From a virus: DNA of 31,715 nucleotides. The stretch lies in the IMG/VR virus record IMGVR_UViG_3300037257_000128, positions 1-31,715 of that record; one strand, written 5' to 3'. A model generated the notes under the pieces. That model did no database searches and was not told the DNA's origin. It was given only the letters and a program-made list of their open reading frames with translations. The translations under genes were made by a program, and so were the position numbers. Positions 29,039-31,715 of the stretch are shown here, in pieces; the first letter of the stretch is position 1, and every line of letters starts with the position of its first letter.

Positions 29039-29055
29039 CTTACCGAGATACCATA

Positions 29056-29316
29056 ATGAAATCAGTAACAATTGTCGCCACGCTTGTGGCATCCCTCGTC
29101 ACTTATTATGTAAAAGCGGATGAGTACACCGACCAGCAACAGCTGCAAGTCTTGCAACAAATCCAACAGACCCAACAGTTTGAGCAGATGCAAGAGTACG
29201 GCAGACAGGCTACAGAGGATTACGAGAACCAAATGCCGGAAGCCCGTGGCCGTGCTATCCGTGAAAAGTATATGGAGAGGCAAGCCTACGAACAAGCCAT
29301 CACGTCAGGAGAATGA
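29056..29316 (+). CDS. Exported Gln-rich small protein
   Basis: 86 residues. A Sec-type signal (KSVTIVATLVASLVTYYVKA, cleavage before DEY) is followed by a Gln-rich helix (QQQLQVLQQIQQTQQFEQMQ) and a charged tail. The mature part is likely a periplasmic coiled coil. It lies one base upstream of the clamp-like gene's reading frame and shares its AGGAG region. No family recognised; superinfection control or envelope action is a guess. Confidence 0.7.
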   Translation: MKSVTIVATLVASLVTYYVKADEYTDQQQLQVLQQIQQTQQFEQMQEYGRQATEDYENQMPEARGRAIREKYMERQAYEQAITSGE

Positions 29317-29317
29317 A

Positions 29318-29902
29318 ATGAAAATCAAAGACCTAAAACTAATGATGACCGCTAGCGCTGTAAAGGATGTGCGCTATTACTTGAATGGCGTCAACGTGAC
29401 ATCCAGGTATGTGGTTGCCAGCGATGGCCATCGCTTGGCCAGGGTGATGTTCGATGAGCCCTATTACTTCCCGGCAGGGGAGGAGGATGCCCATGTTAAT
29501 AACATTATGGTTCCACGTGAATCCATCAAGGCGTTCCTGTCCAAGTGTGGCAAAGTGCCGCCCAATATGCCGGTTGAAATCAAGCAGGGCATGTATCCCA
29601 ACCAGTACACGTTAGAGTGTGCCGGTGTGATAGAGTTCTTCCATCCGATAGATTGCCAACGGTATCCAAGCTTTGATAAACTACTCGAACTGATTGCAAA
29701 GGGTCCGGTTATCAAGCCAACCTACTCTATGCAGTTTGAGTGGCGCTACCTGCATGAGGCCTATGCGGGGCTGGAAGTGTGGAGCAAAGTAGCAAAAGGC
29801 AGCTCGCTGGCCACCGAGCTGCATATAATTGAAGATGGCTTGGGCTTCGGGTATTTTGAAGTGGATAATGCGACCTACATTATCATGTCCAAGCGAGTGT
29901 AA
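29318..29902 (+). CDS. Beta-clamp-like protein (DnaN middle-domain motif)
   Basis: 194 residues from the ATG at 29318, with AGGAG 6 bases upstream; the longer frame from 29120 overlaps the exported protein and is rejected. Residues 14-42 read AVKDVRYYLNGVNVTSRYVVASDGHRLAR, close to the DNA polymerase III beta clamp's (K)xDVRYYLNG...ATDGHRLA signature; a later IMVPRESIKAFL matches the clamp's VIVPRKxxxEL. Full clamps have three such domains (about 370 residues), so this is about half. It might form a higher-order ring, bind host clamp partners or act as a decoy. Confidence 0.8.
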   Translation: MKIKDLKLMMTASAVKDVRYYLNGVNVTSRYVVASDGHRLARVMFDEPYYFPAGEEDAHVNNIMVPRESIKAFLSKCGKVPPNMPVEIKQGMYPNQYTLECAGVIEFFHPIDCQRYPSFDKLLELIAKGPVIKPTYSMQFEWRYLHEAYAGLEVWSKVAKGSSLATELHIIEDGLGFGYFEVDNATYIIMSKRV

Positions 29903-29903
29903 A

Positions 29904-29944
29904 GTTAGATTGATTCTAACGTCACTCGCCCTTAGGGGAGTGAC
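29904..29944. promoter_or_regulatory. Operator-like palindrome joined to a mini-hairpin
   Basis: GTTAGA-TTGAT-TCTAAC at 29904-29920 starts one base after the clamp-like gene stop. The hairpin GTCACTC-G-CCC-TTA-GGG-GAGTGAC (29921-29944) follows at once. The two elements are also adjacent at 29006-29038, in the opposite order. Confidence 0.65.
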
Positions 29945-29959
29945 TGCAATAAGGAGTAC

Positions 29960-29985
29960 GACCCCATCCTATTATAATAGGGGTC
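29960..29985. repeat. Hairpin containing TATAAT before the DUF3150-like gene
   Basis: GACCCC (29960-29965) pairs with GGGGTC (29980-29985), and TATTA/TAATA can pair inside. TATAAT at 29973-29978 lies in the loop part. No -35 is visible; it may be a hairpin control site or part of a promoter needing an activator. Confidence 0.45.
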
Positions 29986-30008
29986 AGTGAGTAATAAGAG
30001 AGAACGAA

Positions 30009-30893
30009 ATGTCAAACATAGTAAATTTTAAAACACCTGTTTCCAATGTTGCTACCCTGTCATCAAGTGCGATGTTAGTAAACCTTACCGTTACACAGTG
30101 GACAGCGCGTAAGTTGGACAAGAAAGTGTCGGTCGATATTGATATCGAGAACAATACTACCACACGCTCAGGCAATTACAATAAAAATCTATTAGCCGGT
30201 GACTCGGCGCTGTCTAATTTACAGAAGCTGGGCAGTGCAGCACGGGCCTATCATAACAACGTCACCACGCCATGGTCTGATATGGGGCCCCGCCTGCTGC
30301 CGACAGCGTTATTCTTCGATTACAAAAAAGAGATGGCGCGCTTCGAGAAACTGTACACTCAAGAGGTCGAAGCGTTCCTGCTGGACTACCCGCATAAGAT
30401 AGCCTATGCCCAGTACACCTTGGGCGACTTGTACAACCACGAGGATTATCCGACTTTGGAAAATATCCGGGGCAAGTTCGGCTTGACCGTAAGCTATATG
30501 CCACTGCCCGAAGTAGGGGATTTCAGATTGGACATCAATAACCAAGGCTTGCGGGAGTTGCAAGAGCAGTACCAAACCATGTATAATGACAGCCTCAGCA
30601 ATGCGATGCAGTCTGTCTGGGACCGTCTGTATGACAGCCTGACCCGCTTGTCTAATGGCTTAAAGATTGAGGGCGGCAAACGTGGTATCATAGTAGGTAG
30701 CACGTTCGACGGAGCGAAGGAGCTATGTACACTTCTAAGTCACTTAAACATAAACGGCGATACGAAATTGGAATCCATGCGCCAAGCGTTGGAGAGTGCC
30801 ATGAATGGGCTTGATGTGACGGATGTTAGAAATTCAGATTACCAGCGCACTCTCCTCAAGTCTTCTGTAGATTCGATACTTGACAAGTTCTAG
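30009..30893 (+). CDS. Conserved phage protein, DUF3150-like
   Basis: 294 residues. Key stretches: QWTARKLDKKVSVDIDIE, GNYNKNLLAGDSALSNLQKL, TTPWSDMGPRLLPTALFFDY, VGDFRLDINNQGLRELQEQY, AMQSVWDRLYDSLTRLSNGL and CTLLSHLNINGDTKLESMRQ. This is the layout of a phage family (DUF3150-like) regularly encoded next to a MoxR-type AAA ATPase and a metal-dependent partner. The partial ATPase at 31579 fits. It is thought to belong to an early complex of unknown function. An AACACCTGTTTCC motif lies in its first codons. Confidence 0.8.
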   Translation: MSNIVNFKTPVSNVATLSSSAMLVNLTVTQWTARKLDKKVSVDIDIENNTTTRSGNYNKNLLAGDSALSNLQKLGSAARAYHNNVTTPWSDMGPRLLPTALFFDYKKEMARFEKLYTQEVEAFLLDYPHKIAYAQYTLGDLYNHEDYPTLENIRGKFGLTVSYMPLPEVGDFRLDINNQGLRELQEQYQTMYNDSLSNAMQSVWDRLYDSLTRLSNGLKIEGGKRGIIVGSTFDGAKELCTLLSHLNINGDTKLESMRQALESAMNGLDVTDVRNSDYQRTLLKSSVDSILDKF

Positions 30894-30908
30894 GGGTATC
30901 TGTAGAAT
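30880..30908 (+). promoter_or_regulatory. Promoter for the HNH/ATPase transcript
   Basis: TTGACA (30880-30885), 17 bases, TAGAAT (30903-30908); identical hexamers and spacing to 27464-27492. The -35 lies inside the end of the DUF3150-like gene. It gives a leader of about 90 bases that can fold: TGTGGC (30916-30921) with GCCACA (30958-30963), enclosing GAGG-GATA-CCTC (30924-30935). Confidence 0.82.
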
Positions 30909-30999
30909 AGGTAACTGTGGCTAGAGGGATACCTCGAAACCGGCATGAACACCCGTCGCCACACATCCTTTCGTTCCTAACCTACGTTCAGAGGTTCAC

Positions 31000-31566
31000 A
31001 TGCTTACCCAAGAAATCCTAAAATACCATTTGTCTTATGCTCCTGAAACCGGAGAGTTTGTCTGGATTAGGCCAAGAGCCAATTGGATGAAGCCGGGGAG
31101 TGTTGCTGGATTTACAGAGAAGAAGGGGTATCGAAGTATTATCTTATATGGCAAAACATATAAGCTGCATAGGATTGTCTGGCTTTATGTATACAACAAG
31201 TGGCCTCCATCTGATATCGACCATATAAATGGTATCAAAGCTGATAATAGGTTGTGTAATCTTAGAGAGGCTACGCGTAGCCAAAATATAAGACATAGTG
31301 GTGTATATAAGAACAATATATCTGGGCATAAAGGTGTCTATTATCATGCCCGCCTAGATAAATGGGAGGCGCATATCCACTACAACAAAAAATTACGGTA
31401 CTTAGGCGTATACCCTACGAAAGAAGAAGCAATAGCAGTGTATACGGCGTTCGCCGCTGCTATATGTAAAGAATTTCTCCATTCTAGTTTGGAGGGAGGT
31501 CTCGTTGGTGCCGATGCACCAGTAATGAAACGGTCTCGTCGGTGCCGAAACACTGACAGTAAATAA
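31000..31566 (+). CDS. HNH homing endonuclease with AP2 domain
   Basis: 188 residues. HNH core: LHRIVWLYVYNKWPPSDIDHINGIKADN (His57, Asp74-His75, Asn83), then LCNLREATRSQN. The AP2 DNA-binding domain spans about 109-153 (GHKGVYYHARLDKWEAHIHY...LGVYPTKEEAI). This combination is a typical free-standing phage homing endonuclease. It sits between the DUF3150-like gene and the ATPase, which are usually adjacent, so it is probably inserted. A 17-bp direct repeat (GGTCTCGTYGGTGCCGA; 31498 and 31532) at its 3' end could mark insertion or C-terminal extension. Confidence 0.93.
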   Translation: MLTQEILKYHLSYAPETGEFVWIRPRANWMKPGSVAGFTEKKGYRSIILYGKTYKLHRIVWLYVYNKWPPSDIDHINGIKADNRLCNLREATRSQNIRHSGVYKNNISGHKGVYYHARLDKWEAHIHYNKKLRYLGVYPTKEEAIAVYTAFAAAICKEFLHSSLEGGLVGADAPVMKRSRRCRNTDSK

Positions 31567-31578
31567 TGAGAGTTTAAA

Positions 31579-31715
31579 ATGAGCGCAATAAAAAAACCCT
31601 ACGAATCCATCCCAATGACTGAAGTTATCAATAGCATCAGTCTGATTGGCCACAAAGTTACTGTCCTCGTTGAAGGTGAAACGGGAACAGGTAAGAGTTC
31701 TATTCTCAAGGAGCT
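31579..31715 (+). CDS. P-loop ATPase, MoxR/AAA-type (partial, N-terminus)
   Basis: Only 45 codons are in the window. The ATG follows GAGAG by 8 bases. The protein starts MSAIKKPYESIPMTEVINSI and has VTVLVEGETGTGKSSILKE, a clear Walker A motif GETGTGKSS. Together with the DUF3150-like neighbour it is probably a MoxR-like AAA+ ATPase as found in many phage early regions; the rest lies beyond the window. Confidence 0.8.
   Translation, partial: MSAIKKPYESIPMTEVINSISLIGHKVTVLVEGETGTGKSSILKE

Noticed and set aside
29120-29902. 260-aa form of the clamp-like gene
   Set aside because: The N-terminal 66 residues are a frame-shifted reading of the exported protein; the AGGAG-led ATG at 29318 is preferred.

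Overview
The window is part of a tailed, double-stranded DNA phage genome (Caudoviricetes). It holds a large terminase, portal, scaffold, HK97-fold major capsid protein, neck or adaptor protein, tail fibre, and an early region with a sliding-clamp-like protein, a DNA methyltransferase, an AAA ATPase and homing endonucleases. The host is probably Gram-negative: many promoters match the sigma-70 pattern (TTGACA-N17-TAGAAT type), genes have ordinary AGGAG ribosome sites, and one phage product has a lipoprotein signal. No integrase, CRISPR array, tRNA or rRNA gene was recognised. Both window ends cut through genes, so this is not a complete genome.

Layout. Bases 20734 down to 1 (minus strand) are the virion and late region. 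In transcription order it contains: a KilA-N protein, small terminase, two tiny membrane peptides, large terminase (TTG start), an HNH endonuclease, a membrane peptide, portal, GroES-like protein, several small proteins, an Acb2/Tad1-hairpin-like protein, scaffold, three conserved head or neck proteins and the major capsid protein, then a strong terminator. After that come a homing endonuclease with its own promoter, a DUF1640-like protein, a pair of paralogues, tail or fibre proteins, a lipoprotein with a RadC/JAMM motif, a secreted CARDB plus pectate-lyase-like protein, membrane proteins and the head-tail adaptor. Most neighbours overlap by ATGA, which indicates tight translational coupling. 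A four-gene plus-strand island (5867-6878) interrupts this block.

Bases 20735-21183 are a divergent control region. Bases 21184 to the end (plus strand) are the early region: mostly unrecognised proteins, then an N6-adenine methyltransferase overlapping an HNH/zinc protein that resembles a type II restriction enzyme, an exported Gln-rich protein, a beta-clamp-like protein, a conserved DUF3150-like protein, an HNH-AP2 homing endonuclease, and the start of a P-loop ATPase.

The most striking unexplained structure is non-coding. (1) A 17-bp inverted repeat, GTTAKA-N5-TMTAAC, recurs upstream of plus-strand genes and in one case overlaps a -10 box; it looks like the operator of a phage regulon. 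(2) A family of small bulged hairpins with core CCCTAAGGGCGA is scattered between and inside genes, with outer stems that vary together. (3) A 41-bp palindromic element occurs once between genes and once in frame inside a 535-aa protein. (4) A repeat beginning AACACCTGTT recurs in the 21-31 kb region, densest in a 750-base non-coding stretch that could hold an origin. Several promoters are followed by long, strongly foldable leaders.
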